DNA of 64,000 bases from an uncultured Arenicella sp. (lineage in GTDB: Bacteria > Pseudomonadota > Gammaproteobacteria > Arenicellales > Arenicellaceae). The notes under the pieces were generated by a model that was not told where the DNA came from, did no database searches, and saw only the letters and a program-made list of their open reading frames with translations. Below, piece by piece: positions 26,135 through 37,600 of the stretch. Each line of letters starts with the position of its first letter. Position 1 is the first letter of the stretch. The position numbers were made by a program, and so were the translations under genes. Location: positions 1 through 64,000 of the forward strand of contig CANMNN010000020.1 in assembly GCA_947499305.1 (NCBI GenBank). Reading direction: 5' to 3'.

Positions 26135-27043
26135 TTACATCTTTGAGACGCCATTGCCTTGGGCAATGACTTGATCGATTGCTTGGTCTAATCGAGATCC
26201 AAAACCGAGCAGCAACAATGGGTCCATTGCATGTACATGGCAACCTTGTTTAGTGGCTAGTTTGATCGCAACTTGAGAGCAAATACCATCGATACCCCCC
26301 ATACTTTCAAGGTTGTGTTGGGGCACTAAAATTATATCTACTTGCGCTTTTGCCAACATCTCAGCACTGAAAGGTTTATAGCCTTCAAATTCAGCGCCGA
26401 GGTTGTTGATTCCAGCGACACTTAGTAATAAATCAGCAACTGTGTTTTTACCCGCCAAGGTTTGCCCTCGTTGGCCAGAGTTTAGTAGTGCAATCGCGTT
26501 TAGTTTGTTATGGCTATATAAGCGTTGACGTTTCGATAGATCAATCGCGGTAATAACATTGTCTATTAGTTGTTTTGCCTCATTCTGTTTCTCAAAAAAG
26601 GCGCCCATCTGGGAAACAAGGTTTTTCCAAGAGGCAAGGGTATAGACCGATTGTTCAAATTGCTTAACGGTTACTCCCGTTGATTTAACTTGCTCTAATG
26701 TCGCACTAGGGCCGGCTCCACGTGCGGTGACAACTAGATCAGGCGAGAGAGATAACAAGCCTTCGGCGCCCAAGTTTCTAAAATATCCGACTTGTGGCAA
26801 GTCCTTAGCGGATACAGGGTAAAGACTGGAGCTATCAACCGCTACTACCTTAGGCATTAAACCGAATGCGTAAATAATCTCAGTGATACTGCCTCCAGCA
26901 GACACAATCCTCGAATATTGAATACTCTCGGTTTTAGTATCAGCGTTTGCGTTCTGCGCGGCTAGAGGTGTCATATTCAGCAAGGTCACTAGAGCGAAGG
27001 CTAAGGTGGTTTTTGCGGCTATTTCTTTGATGATTGTGAACAC
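26135..27043 (-). CDS. hmuT: Periplasmic heme-binding protein of the ABC importer
   Basis: A 302-residue class-III substrate-binding protein. It has a signal peptide (about 10-29, TTLAFALVTLLNMTPLAAQ), then RIVSAGGSITEIIYAFG, VGYFRNLGAEGLLSLSPDLVV, and near the end VDIILVPQHNLESMGG. This is the HmuT/ChuT pattern: it takes heme from the outer-membrane receptor and hands it to HmuU. The start is GTG at 27043 with GGAG about 11 bp before it. It is the first gene of the minus-strand operon, reading away from the Fur-like site at 27091. Confidence 0.92.
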   Translation of the reverse strand: MFTIIKEIAAKTTLAFALVTLLNMTPLAAQNANADTKTESIQYSRIVSAGGSITEIIYAFGLMPKVVAVDSSSLYPVSAKDLPQVGYFRNLGAEGLLSLSPDLVVTARGAGPSATLEQVKSTGVTVKQFEQSVYTLASWKNLVSQMGAFFEKQNEAKQLIDNVITAIDLSKRQRLYSHNKLNAIALLNSGQRGQTLAGKNTVADLLLSVAGINNLGAEFEGYKPFSAEMLAKAQVDIILVPQHNLESMGGIDGICSQVAIKLATKQGCHVHAMDPLLLLGFGSRLDQAIDQVIAQGNGVSKM

Positions 27044-27090
27044 GAAATGATTTGCTCCAAATGAATAAGGTGATCAACTAATGTGTAAAT

Positions 27091-27109
27091 GTTAATGAGA
27101 ATGATTTGC
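27091..27109. promoter_or_regulatory. Fur-box-like operator between hmuT and the heme receptor gene
   Basis: The 19-mer gttaatgagaatgatttgc matches the classical Fur consensus gataatgataatcattatc at 14 of 19 positions. It lies in the 155-bp space between the divergent hmuT and receptor genes and overlaps the candidate receptor -35 element. This placement would let Fur with iron repress both heme-uptake transcripts. Confidence 0.75.
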
Positions 27110-27133
27110 ATTTGCAATAAAAATTGATATATT
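27106..27133 (+). promoter_or_regulatory. Candidate promoter of the heme receptor gene
   Basis: TTGCAT (27106-27111) and TATATT (27128-27133) are spaced 16 bp apart and lie about 65 bp before the receptor ATG. The -35 element overlaps the end of the Fur-like site. Assigned by eye only. Confidence 0.45.
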
Positions 27134-27198
27134 TGCGCCAGTTTTATTACGCTATTCAATTTATTCGCCGAACGGCGGCCAAGATTTCGGGGTTTTCC

Positions 27199-29502
27199 AT
27201 GCGCACTTCTAATACTAGATTTTTCGACTTTCACTCAATAAATGACAATCAATCGCGCACCAAGTCGCACAGCTTAAGCCTGATAGCTTGCTCGATAATA
27301 AGTGGTTTTACGAGTTTTTCAGCAACGGCGCAGGACGCCTACACAGCAGAGAAAGAGGTGATCGTTGTTACGGCAACACGTACTGAAAAACCTATCACTG
27401 ATCTCTCAGCAACGGTTTCAGTGATTGATGCCGAACAAATTGAACGTGAAATTTCCAACAATATTGCAGACCTAGTTCGCTATGAGCCGGGTGTATCTGT
27501 CTCAGGGGGAGGGAGGTTTGGTCTTAGTGGCTTCGCAATCCGAGGAATAACCGGAGACCGAGTTCTGACTCTTGTTGATAGTACGCCAACGTCTGATGAA
27601 TTTTCATTTGGTCCATTTTTATCCTCGCGTCGTAATTTCGTTGATCTTGATGCTTTGAAATCGGTAGAGATCGTTCGCGGTCCAAGTTCAAGCTCATTCG
27701 GCAGTAACGCGATAGGCGGCGTCGTCAATTTTGTTACTAAAGATCCTGTAGATTACTTACAAGGCAAGTCTTTTACTGGTTCGGCAAAGGCCAATTACAG
27801 TTCAATCAACGAAGGCACCAATGCCACGATACTAACAGCGTTTGGAAACGAGACCCTATCGGCGATGCTGGTGGCAACACAGCGCGAGTTCTCCGAAACA
27901 GATACGTTTTTCGATGACGACAGTGTTGGGCAATCAAGACGGTCCCAAAACCCGCAAGATAACGAAAACACTAACCTATTTGCAAAGGTGGTTTTTAACC
28001 CAAGTGAGAACCAATCGATCGCGTTTACCGCTGAGCGATATGTGGGGGATTCTTCAACAGACGTGCTGTCGGCGGCAAACACCGTTTCACGAGGCGTTTT
28101 GACGCTCGCACAACAAGGAATTGACCAACGAACTCGTGAACGTGCCAGTATTGATTATCGTTTGACGTCAACAACGTCTCTTTTTGATCAGTTTTCGGTG
28201 CTCGCCTATACCCAACAAAGCGAGGCGAATCAGCTAACTCTGACTGAACGTTCTTCGTCATTTTCAGGCGTTCAAGATCGAATTCGAGCATCACAGTACG
28301 ACCAAGATAATGTCGGCTTACGTTTGCAGTTCAATAAGTCTTTTGAGTTGGGTGCTAACGAGCACTTGGTCAGTTACGGTTATGATTATGATAAGAGTGA
28401 GTCTGCAACTCGTCGCGATGGCAGTACTGTAAATCGCGCTACTGGAACCATCGCACCAGAGTTCAGCAGCTTCCCCACTCGTGATTTTCCATTATCTGAA
28501 TACGTCAGCCAAGGGCTGTTTGTTCAAGATGATATTCGCTTTCTTGATGGGCGTCTCAGCCTTATTCCGGCATTACGTTATGACAACTTTGAATTGAGCC
28601 CTGAAGCAGACCCAATCTATTTAGCTGGCAATCCAGGTTCGCCATTGCCTGCTGGTTATGACGAATCTCAAGTGTCGGTTAAGTTGGGTTCGGTGTATCA
28701 ATTAAACGATTCTTGGTCTGTGTTTGCACAGTATGCAGAGGGCTTTAGAGCGCCTGCATTGGATTCGGTTAATGTTGGCTTTACAAATTTCGCAGGTGGT
28801 TATACCGCCCTCCCAAACCCCGACTTAGAGCCTGAATCGGGTGAAGGCGTTGAGTTTGGTGTTCGGCATCGCAGTGACTTTCTGAGCATTGATCTTGTCG
28901 CCTACGAAAATGACTATGTCAACTTCATCGAAAGTTTATCGGTACGTGGTTTTAACCCGTTAACTGGCTTATTAGAATTTCAGGCTAGAAACCTAGACGA
29001 GGCAACTATTAAAGGGTTCGAGGCCAAACTGCTTAGCGATTTGTCGGGGCTTTCTGTAGCGCTTGAAGGTTTTAAACTACGCGCGGCCTACGCCTATGCC
29101 AAAGGCGAAAACCTCGAAGACAATACACCCATTAATTCTATTGATCCTCAACAGCTCATATTGGGCATTGGCTATGCCCCTCAAGATGATCGTTGGGGAA
29201 TTGAAGCGGTCATTAATGCCACAGATCGTAAAGATCAGTCAGATATCGACACCAGTGCTTTACAACAAAGTGGCGCGCCGCTAGTTGCTGCGTTTGAGAC
29301 GCCTGGTTTCACGACTCTTGACTTAATCGGTTACTACAATGTGAGCGAAAAACTGCGCGTAAATTACGGTGTGTTTAACGTCACAGATAAGCAAACCTTT
29401 TCATGGAGCGAAGAATTTGTGCAAGATCCCACAACAGCCAATTTTGATCGTTTGAGCGAAGCCGGTCGAAACTTCTCACTTTCATTGAAATACACCTTCT
29501 AA
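27199..29502 (+). CDS. TonB-dependent heme/hemoglobin-type outer-membrane receptor
   Basis: The frame opens at a TTG (27124), but ATG 27199 gives a normal 767-residue receptor with signal peptide (SLIACSIISGFTSFSATAQ). Next are a TonB-box region (EKEVIVVTATRTEKPI), a plug domain with VRYEPGVSVSG and IGGVVNFVTKDP, and a 22-strand-type barrel ending in Phe (SLKYTF). The heme-receptor FRAP motif is present in EGFRAPAL, followed by NPDL where NPNL is usual. I see no His between these two motifs, where most heme receptors carry a ligand. The neighbouring hmuTUV and hugZ genes and the Fur-like site support heme as substrate. Confidence 0.9.
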   Translation: MRTSNTRFFDFHSINDNQSRTKSHSLSLIACSIISGFTSFSATAQDAYTAEKEVIVVTATRTEKPITDLSATVSVIDAEQIEREISNNIADLVRYEPGVSVSGGGRFGLSGFAIRGITGDRVLTLVDSTPTSDEFSFGPFLSSRRNFVDLDALKSVEIVRGPSSSSFGSNAIGGVVNFVTKDPVDYLQGKSFTGSAKANYSSINEGTNATILTAFGNETLSAMLVATQREFSETDTFFDDDSVGQSRRSQNPQDNENTNLFAKVVFNPSENQSIAFTAERYVGDSSTDVLSAANTVSRGVLTLAQQGIDQRTRERASIDYRLTSTTSLFDQFSVLAYTQQSEANQLTLTERSSSFSGVQDRIRASQYDQDNVGLRLQFNKSFELGANEHLVSYGYDYDKSESATRRDGSTVNRATGTIAPEFSSFPTRDFPLSEYVSQGLFVQDDIRFLDGRLSLIPALRYDNFELSPEADPIYLAGNPGSPLPAGYDESQVSVKLGSVYQLNDSWSVFAQYAEGFRAPALDSVNVGFTNFAGGYTALPNPDLEPESGEGVEFGVRHRSDFLSIDLVAYENDYVNFIESLSVRGFNPLTGLLEFQARNLDEATIKGFEAKLLSDLSGLSVALEGFKLRAAYAYAKGENLEDNTPINSIDPQQLILGIGYAPQDDRWGIEAVINATDRKDQSDIDTSALQQSGAPLVAAFETPGFTTLDLIGYYNVSEKLRVNYGVFNVTDKQTFSWSEEFVQDPTTANFDRLSEAGRNFSLSLKYTF

Positions 29503-29526
29503 CGCAAGCAGATAAAGATTCACAAC

Positions 29527-30672
29527 ATGAAAAAAACTAGCCTAAAATTTGCAGCTGTATTGCTATTTAGTCCATTAACATTTCTAAGTGCAAATGCCTA
29601 TGAAGACAAACAAGAGTGTACAGAAACAGGGCACTCGCGATTTATCTTTAGTTGGCCAATTACTAGCGATTGCGATAAAAAACCTCGCGGTGGAACTAGC
29701 AAAGGCGCCGATGTTGCGTTTGCCACCCAATTACGAAAACCTTGGTTGGCATTGCAACAAGCAGGCTTGAGTAAGCAAGAACGTGATAGACGAGCAATCT
29801 TGGCCATGCAAGGAGGTTACAAAGTTAACTTTGACTTTCTAGAGACCGTCGGATTTAGCGAAGGCTATCAAAGTGATCGCCCGTATCAGTCATGGGGCAC
29901 TGAATACGTTTATGTGGTCGAAGATAAGCCCAACTTGATAAGTTTACAGCACATAATGGTGATGTTTTTTAAACAAGAGGATGGCTCTGTTTCTGAACCA
30001 ATGGTGATGAAACATTGGCGTCAAGATTGGCGTTTTGAAGATACTGCTTTGCTTGAGTACTCGCACAACAATACCTGGAAAAAGCGTTTGCTCTCTAAGA
30101 GTGTTGTCGAAGGAACCTGGAGCCAAGCGGTGTTTCAGGTTGATGACTCACCTCGCTATGAATCGTTTGGTAAGTGGCAGCATAACGGGAGTTTTTCAAC
30201 ATGGATAAGCCAAACGACGCGTAGACCCTTGCCTCGTCGGGAATACAGTGTGCGAGATGATTATCACGCATTAGAAGGGTTTAATCGTCACACCGTGACA
30301 CGTCACGGTTGGGTTCAAGAAGAAGAAAATTGGAAACTAGTTCTCGATAAAGCCGGCAAACCAGTCAGCCAAGAGCCTTACCTGGCGAAAGAGGAAGGCT
30401 TGGCTCGATACCAGGCTCTGAAAGATTTTGATTTTTCGGGTGGTGACAAATATTTTGCCAATACTGAGCCAGTTTGGAAATTAGTGCGAACAACTTGGTC
30501 AGAGCTGATCGCAAATTATCCAAACATAAAGCTAAAGAAAACACATGACGGCAAACCAATGTTCATGCCTCTGTTCTCTTTGGCGGTTGAGTTCGCTGAA
30601 AACAAAATGACCGCCGACGATGCTCAAAAACGAGTTGATGTCATTCTTGCAAATTATCTAATCAAGAATTAG
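29527..30672 (+). CDS. DUF6607 family exported protein
   Basis: A 381-residue protein with a signal peptide (LKFAAVLLFSPLTFLSANA) and cysteines near the mature N-terminus (QECTETG, TSDCDKK). Features include VNFDFLETVGFSEGY, YQSWGTEYVYVVED, LISLQHIMVMFF, MKHWRQDWRFED and WSQAVFQVDDSPRYE. I recall this pattern as DUF6607, a family seen beside TonB receptors. Function is unknown. It follows the receptor by 24 bp, so it is almost surely in the same Fur-controlled transcript and may be a periplasmic or surface partner in heme uptake. Confidence 0.78.
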   Translation: MKKTSLKFAAVLLFSPLTFLSANAYEDKQECTETGHSRFIFSWPITSDCDKKPRGGTSKGADVAFATQLRKPWLALQQAGLSKQERDRRAILAMQGGYKVNFDFLETVGFSEGYQSDRPYQSWGTEYVYVVEDKPNLISLQHIMVMFFKQEDGSVSEPMVMKHWRQDWRFEDTALLEYSHNNTWKKRLLSKSVVEGTWSQAVFQVDDSPRYESFGKWQHNGSFSTWISQTTRRPLPRREYSVRDDYHALEGFNRHTVTRHGWVQEEENWKLVLDKAGKPVSQEPYLAKEEGLARYQALKDFDFSGGDKYFANTEPVWKLVRTTWSELIANYPNIKLKKTHDGKPMFMPLFSLAVEFAENKMTADDAQKRVDVILANYLIKN

Positions 30673-31667
30673 CTGAGCTCAGACAAAAAGTGAGTAGGCC
30701 TAGTGACAGCAATTCAACTCGCACATGTCGTTGATGTTTTATCGCTTTTAGGTTGAGAGCCCGTTAACGCTGGAAATTGGTTTCTATTTAGCTTATTCAT
30801 TTAATAGGCATAAGCAGTCTTTTTTATAGGGCCTTGACGTCATACTGGCGTCAAGGCCGAAATCTACTCATGCTGTTCTCTAACCGTTTTTATCCTCTTC
30901 TAAATTTGCCCTCTATAGTTGCTGGAAACCACGTTTTGGTTTAAGTCTGCATAAGCAAAGCCCACCCAGAAAATCAGCTACTAAATTGCTGACGTTACCA
31001 AGGTTTCAACGAATGTTGAAAATTCGCTTGCCCAAATAGGCAAGCCTAAGAGTATGGCGACTCAGTTGGTTAGGTTTTATGGGCGCGATGAAAAACCACG
31101 GCTATGCAAAGCTGAATCGATAGGCCTTCAGTCTACGCAAAACTCTATGAGTGTTTGATCTAGGTCTATGACCTAAGATCTGTAAATAGAGTTTCACCAA
31201 TACGAGTGATGGTTCGACACCTACATTTAGGGCGCTTTTTCTACGTTTTTCGCATAAGCATCTTGAGGCTAAATTAGTCGCTTATCGCCTTAGTTTATTG
31301 GCACCTACTGTGGGGTGGTGTTTAACGTAATTTGTAGATAAATAACAAAGGTATGATCTGTAAAGTATTGTTAAAAAAGCACTTAATGGGTCTTCGAGAA
31401 GTCAATAGTGATTGCGCTTCAATCGGAGTTGTAATCTAATGAGCAGAGAAGGTCGGGGGGCTTTTTGTAAATCGTCAAATTGAGTAACTGTATTTTGAAG
31501 CGGCGACATATATAGAATTAGAGAGCGTAGCCGTATTGTTTGGTCGCGTTAAGGCGCAATCAAAGGCGTTTTTAAATACTCTCTATTCAGCCCTCTACAC
31601 AACTGCTAGACATCTTCTAAATGTAGTCTAGCCAAACCTGCTTTCCAAAGGCGTCAGAGTGTGCTCC
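30673..31667. other. 995-bp non-coding region upstream of the giant gene
   Basis: No open frame over 60 codons is present on either strand and no tRNA fold is recognised. It holds several short inverted repeats: ggccttgacg/cgtcaaggcc (30830-30858), cgaat/attcg (31010-31026), gcttgcc/ggcaagc (31026-31045), ctgaa/ttcag and aggtc/gacct (near 31160-31180). The fragment gcaaagc occurs twice and recalls part of c-di-GMP riboswitches, but a full fold could not be drawn. It may be a long 5' leader or a decayed gene. Confidence 0.55.
30830..30858. repeat. Perfect 10-bp inverted repeat after the heme receptor operon
   Basis: Arms ggccttgacg (30830-30839) and cgtcaaggcc (30849-30858) flank a 9-bp loop, 157 bp after the DUF6607 stop. 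No T run follows on either strand, so it is not a classical intrinsic terminator; it could protect the 3' end of the message or bind a protein. Confidence 0.6.
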
Positions 31668-34600
31668 ATGATTAGAATAAAAAAAATTATAACCATTGCT
31701 CTAGCTTTCTTGCTTTCGAGCACTTTAGCGCTCGAAAGCGTGTATGCGGCACCGCTACTTATTTCAATAACAAATCCTCCCCCTACCGTGACGGCAACTG
31801 CTGTTGGAGATACCCAGTTTTGGCCTAATGCTGGCACGCTCGGAGTTGGTGGAACCCCGATTAGTCTTAGAGCTACATTGCAGAGCATTTCAGCTGGTGA
31901 TTCTATTCGTTTATTCACCAGTGGTGATAACCCTGTGGTTCGCGCTGACACCGGTACTTTGGCCGCGACGGTATTGTGGGAAGTGTTCGATCAAGCAACT
32001 GGCCTGCCGATAGTCGGTGATCCCGATTTTTTGATTACAGATATCGATGGTCGCAATGGCACCCCGATCGAGAGCGTTTCAGCGGCCTGTGCCGGTTTGA
32101 CATCTTATACTACTAACGGAAATTTTTTGGCTGGCTGTAACGCTAATACGAATAACGCCTGCGAGAGCAATATTCGTGTGTCGGAATCTGGCGGGAGTAT
32201 ACTGGCCGAGGGCACGCAAGGCCAAAACGGTAATCAGCAAGAGAGTTACATGCAGTACAGTTGGACTGGTGTTTCTGATTGGACGGTAAGCTACTTCGCG
32301 ACTACTGGAGGGCGTTGGTATGTACACGATGCAGACGGTGATGTGCCTTTTGATGGCACGAGAGTTGATATCAATTTGGTTGATCTTGCGACAATCAAGG
32401 GTGTTACTCCAACTAGCCTAACCTCCCCAGCTCAGGGTGAATTAATCAGTTTTCAGATTGACCTGTCTAACGCAGGACCAGCGCCAGCAACAGGAGCAAA
32501 CCTAACCGACTTATTGCCTGCGGGAGTAAGCTATCAAAGCCATAGCGCTACCAGTGGCACTTACAATCCAGCAAATGGACTTTGGGGTGGTGTAAATGTA
32601 GCTGTCAACGCTACTGAAACCCTTATTATTAACGCACTCGTTACCGCTCCAGTTGGAACCTCGATTACTAACGTTACGACTACGGCCCTAGCCTCTGAGA
32701 GCATCTGTTCTTCGCGCGACTTATTAGAATACACATTTGAAGTTGCGCAAACACCTGCACCTTCTTTGAGTATCGTCAAGTCAGTTGACCCTGTAACATC
32801 GTTTGACCAAGCTGGGAATTCAATTACCTATAGCTACGAAGTAACCAATACTGGTAACGTGAATATTGACAATGTTGTACCCACTGATCTCGGACCAACA
32901 TTTGGGTCTCAGGCTGCAACGAACTCTCTTTCAGCGTTTACTCCTACAAGTGCAACATTAACGCCGGGGCAAAGTCAGACATTTACCGCTACTTATCTAC
33001 TAGATCAGGTTGATGTCGATAATTTAGCTCTAGATGCAAACCCGTTAATGGCGATTGATAATACCGCGAGTGTTACAGGTATGCCGGTTGCAGGAGCGCT
33101 CGCAGCAGTAACGCCGAGCATGGTAGAAACTGGTTTTGCTCCCACGCCAAATTTATCGGTTGTTAAGTCAGTAGGTACGCTTACATCGTTTAACAAGGCA
33201 GGCGATACGATTACTTACGAATATGCGGTCACCAACACCGGGAACATAACCATAGATTTAGTGACCCCTGTCGATACTGGCCCTACGTTTAACGGTATGC
33301 CTGCTACTAATTCATTAAGTGCTTTCGATCCTGTTTCAGTGTCATTAGCCCCTATGGCAAGTCAGACGTTTAGCGCTACGTATTTATTAGACCAGGCTGA
33401 TGTGAATAATATGGCTTCTTCGTCGACGCCATTGACGGCCATTGAAAATAGTGCAAGTGCCTCCGGCGACCCCGTTGGTACAACTGCGCTACCAACTATT
33501 CCTAATAGCACTGCGACGACGGGTTTTAATCTAACACCCAGTTTGACAGTTGATAAATCGGTGAGTGCCGCTACCACATTCAGTGAAGCTGGAGACATTA
33601 TTACTTACCAGTACGTAATCGAAAATACGGGCAACGTCACCATCAATAACGTAATGCCGGTTGATTCAGGTCCCACCTTTAATGGCCAAGCTGGCAGCAA
33701 CAATTTGAGTGCCTTTTCACCGCTTAGTGCCACGTTGGACCCCTCTGCGCCTAGCAATGTTCAAACGTTTACGGCGACATACCAATTAAGTCAGGAAGAT
33801 GTGGATAATATTGCGCAGTCTATGACCCCTTCGCAGGCAATCTCGAATACAGCTACTGCACAAGGAGACCCTGTTGGGGGAGTGTTGGCGACCGTTATGC
33901 CCGATACGGTTCAAGCTGGTTTTGCGCCCCTTGGCTCGCTTGCTCTTGTTAAATCAGCGGGTGTTCCTAGCGTTGGATTAGGTGTGAATACTTCAGCGGT
34001 AGATGGTGGCGATACTATTGTTTATAGCTTTGAAGTTACTAATAGCGGCGATACCACGATTAGCAATGTTCAAATAAATGACCTCGGTGTAACGTTTAAT
34101 TCGGTTCCCGGAACCGGAACAATGTCGACAATCACATGCCCGAACACAAGCTTAAGCCCGAATCAGCTTACTACCTGTGTTGGTACATACACTTTGTCGC
34201 AAGCGGACGTTGACAATGCTATCGCCGGTGGCGTAAACGCAATACAAAACTCGGCTAATGTTACCGGAACAGATCCGAACTCGGCAAATGTTACTTCTCC
34301 TAATAGTGCAGCAAGCGCCACCATTACAGCATCTTCTTCAGTCAATATCGTCAAAACGGCGGCTGCTCCAACAATAACTCAGGGAGCAGATAGCACAATC
34401 GTAGACCCGGGCGATACGGTCACTTTTACGATCGCGGTTACGAATAACGGAAACACCACGCTAAGCAATGTAAGTCTTAGTGATTCATTAACAACCTTGG
34501 TATGTCCGGCCACCACAGATATGGGGAATTCATTTGCAAATGATGGCAATGATGTTTTAGCAGTAGGCGACGGAGTGTCCTGTACTGCGATATATGCATT

Positions 34601-37600
34601 AACCCAACCCAACTTAGACGCAGGTGAGGTAATGAATACGGCGCAGGTAGCTGCAAATGATCCAACTGGTGCGATGATAAACGGCAGTGACACCGTTACG
34701 TCTGGGTTCACACAAAAAGCCGCTGTGAATTTGCTAAAGACGTCAACACCATTGTCAGCAAACCCAATGGTTGGCGATCTCATTACTTATAATTTTGTAC
34801 TAACTAATACGGGTAATGTCAGCTTAAGTGCCCCTCAAGTTATAGATGCAAGATGTCAGACCCCGAGTTCTCCTTTGGTTCGTTCTTCTGGATACGTATC
34901 GGGTGATAATGGTGTTGTCGGTGAAATGGAGGCGGGCGAAGCGTGGGAATTCGAATGCGTTTATGCGATAGATGGCGTAGACATCTTAGCCGGTGAGGTG
35001 GCGAATACCGCTACTGGGTCAGGCACACCACCGTCGGGATCTGGCCTTACAGCACCTGAGAGCATGGCGAGTAATTTGGTAGATGCGCAGCAAAATATCA
35101 GCCTGTCTCTTATTAAAACTGCGTCTTTACCTAGTATTGCTAATGGCACACTAGCGGCTGTTACCGACCAAGGCGACGTAGTGGATTACACTTTTGACTT
35201 GGAGAATACAGGTAACGTTCCACTGACTAATATTGTCGTTACAGACCCTCTGATAACAGCAGCACCTAATAATGGGACAATCGATTGCGGTATGGGCGCA
35301 GCTGTTGTCGCGAGTTTAAACCCCGGCGACACAGCAAGCTGTTCAGCCAGTTATGTTCTTCAACTAAATGATATAAATGCGGGGCAGGTGAGTAATACCG
35401 CGACGGCGACTAGTGATGCACCGATGACAGCCACTCCTGTGCCCGCTCCCCAAGCGCAAAGTAGCGCAATTGTTTCAATCAACCCGGTCGCGGAATTAGG
35501 GGTAGTGAAAAGTGCTAGTGCCTTACCAAGCTCCTTCGCTGAAGGATCGCTTATCACCTATCAGTTTGAAATAACTAATGAAGGCAGCGTTACCATCAAC
35601 TCGGTAGTTCCTGTTGATACCGGCCCTACGTTTAACGGAAACGCAGGTACAAATACATTGTCGGCGTTTAATCCTGTATCAGCAGATCTAGATCCGGGTC
35701 AATCGCTAATTTTCAGCGCCACTTATAGTGTTTCTCAAGCCGATATCGATAGTCTTTCTGCGGCTCCAGATTCATTAACAGCTATTGACAATACGGCTAC
35801 TGCGTCTGGAGCCCCAGTGATAGGAAGCTTGTCGCCAGTCTCTCCGAGTACTGTAGAAACTGGCGTGGCTTTATCGCCTTCGTTTGAATTGATTAAAACT
35901 TCGACCGCACCTGTTTTACCGGTGGTTGGCAGTGAAGTCGTTTATACCTTTGCTTTAGATAATACCGGTCCACTATCGATCAGTAACCCTGCGGTCAATG
36001 ATTCTCGATGTACTACACCAGGAGCATTACTCTCGTTCGCGAACGGATATACCTCGGGTGACACAGGAAGTGTAGTTGGTGTGCTCGAGCCGAGCGAGAC
36101 ATGGTTGTTTGAGTGTCGATATTCCTTAAGCCAAAATGACATTAATCAAGGCACGGTTCAGAATTCAGCGCTCGCTTCTGGCCAGACTCCAGCTGGAGCT
36201 TCAATTGAGGATACATCTGACACAGGCAACCCCGGTGATGGTTCAGCGGCCGACAACGATCCCACTAATACGCCTTTGGTTCGAACGCCAAGCTGGACGG
36301 TAACTAAAAGCACTTCATCATCACCAGTGAACGCTGGCGATACTTTAGTCTATAAATTTGAGCTTGATAACACCGGCAACGTCAGTATTGCGAATATAGC
36401 GATCAATGATGCAAAATGTAGCGGCCTTATCAGCTTAGATTCTGGCGACACAAATATGGATGATGTATTAGATCCGAACGAAACTTGGGTCTACAGTTGT
36501 ACTTCTATAGGTGTGACTCAAACCGAAATTAATGCTGGTACGGTTTTAAACTCTGTTACGGTCAATGGCATGCCACCGTCGGGTTCGCCAGCGTTGGCTC
36601 CTGCGACAGCCTCCGAAAATACTCCGATCGTACGGGCATCAACTTTGAGCGTTGTTAAGACTGCTGCCGCGCCTACTGTGGGCTTTGGTGTACTCCCGTC
36701 GGTGACTGATGAAGGTGACACCATTGAATACATGTTCGAAGTCGAAAATACAGGAAACGTTAGCGTAAGTTCGATTCAAATAAATGATGTTGGTCCGAGC
36801 TTTGGCGTGCCGGCGGCAGCGGGCACGGGTTCATTTTCGAGTATCAATTGTAGTTTGAGCTCTCTGGAACCAAACCAAACGGCCTTGTGTACCGGAACGT
36901 ATACTCTGTCACAAGCTGATATTGATGCAGCGATTCAGGGCGGCGCTAACTCGATTACTAATAGCGCAACCGCGCAAGGGAATCCGCCCGCCGGGATTGC
37001 CGGGCCGACTGTATCTACGCCCTCAAGTGCCGCTCAATCTATTCAGTCTGAACCTGAAATGCGAATCTTAAAAGTAGCTGGATCGCCAACGACAGCGAAT
37101 GGTATTGACCCTGTTCTAACTGATCCGGGGGATGGCTTAACTCCAGCGGACACAATTCCATTTACTATTACGGTTGAAAATGTAGGGAACACAAGCCTAA
37201 GTAACGTACAGATTAGCGATAATCTAACGGCAGTAAGTTGTAACGCTTCGGCGATACCTTCGGGCTCGGCTTTCGTTAACGGTACAGGCAATTTAGCTGT
37301 GGGCGATACAGTTACATGTTCGGCGACTTACCCTATTAGTCAAACCGATATTAACGATAGTCAGGTAGTGAACACGGCATCAGTGATGGCTCAAGATCCG
37401 AGTGGTGCTGCAGTCACCGGTGTTGTAGAGGCCACATCGGCTTTCACACAAAAAACCTCTTTGCAGTTAGACAAGACATCTTCTACGTTGCCACCAATCC
37501 CAACACCAAATGTTTCTACCTTAACGTACACGTTTAATCTCACCAATACTGGCAATGTTACCTTGAGTGCGGCGGAAGTCGCTGACCCCTTATGTCAGTC

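Noticed and set aside
30830-30858. Intrinsic terminator after DUF6607
   Set aside because: The stem is good but no T run follows on either strand, so I list it only as an inverted repeat.
30900-31140. Possible c-di-GMP (GEMM) riboswitch upstream of the giant gene
   Set aside because: Only short pieces such as gcaaagc and gttacc match. The paired GNAA hairpin, the conserved ggacgcaaagc junction and the second helix could not be assembled in order.
31659-31667. GTG start for the giant gene
   Set aside because: The ATG three codons later begins a normal signal peptide (MIRIKK), and the added residues would put a Cys and Ser before it with no gain.
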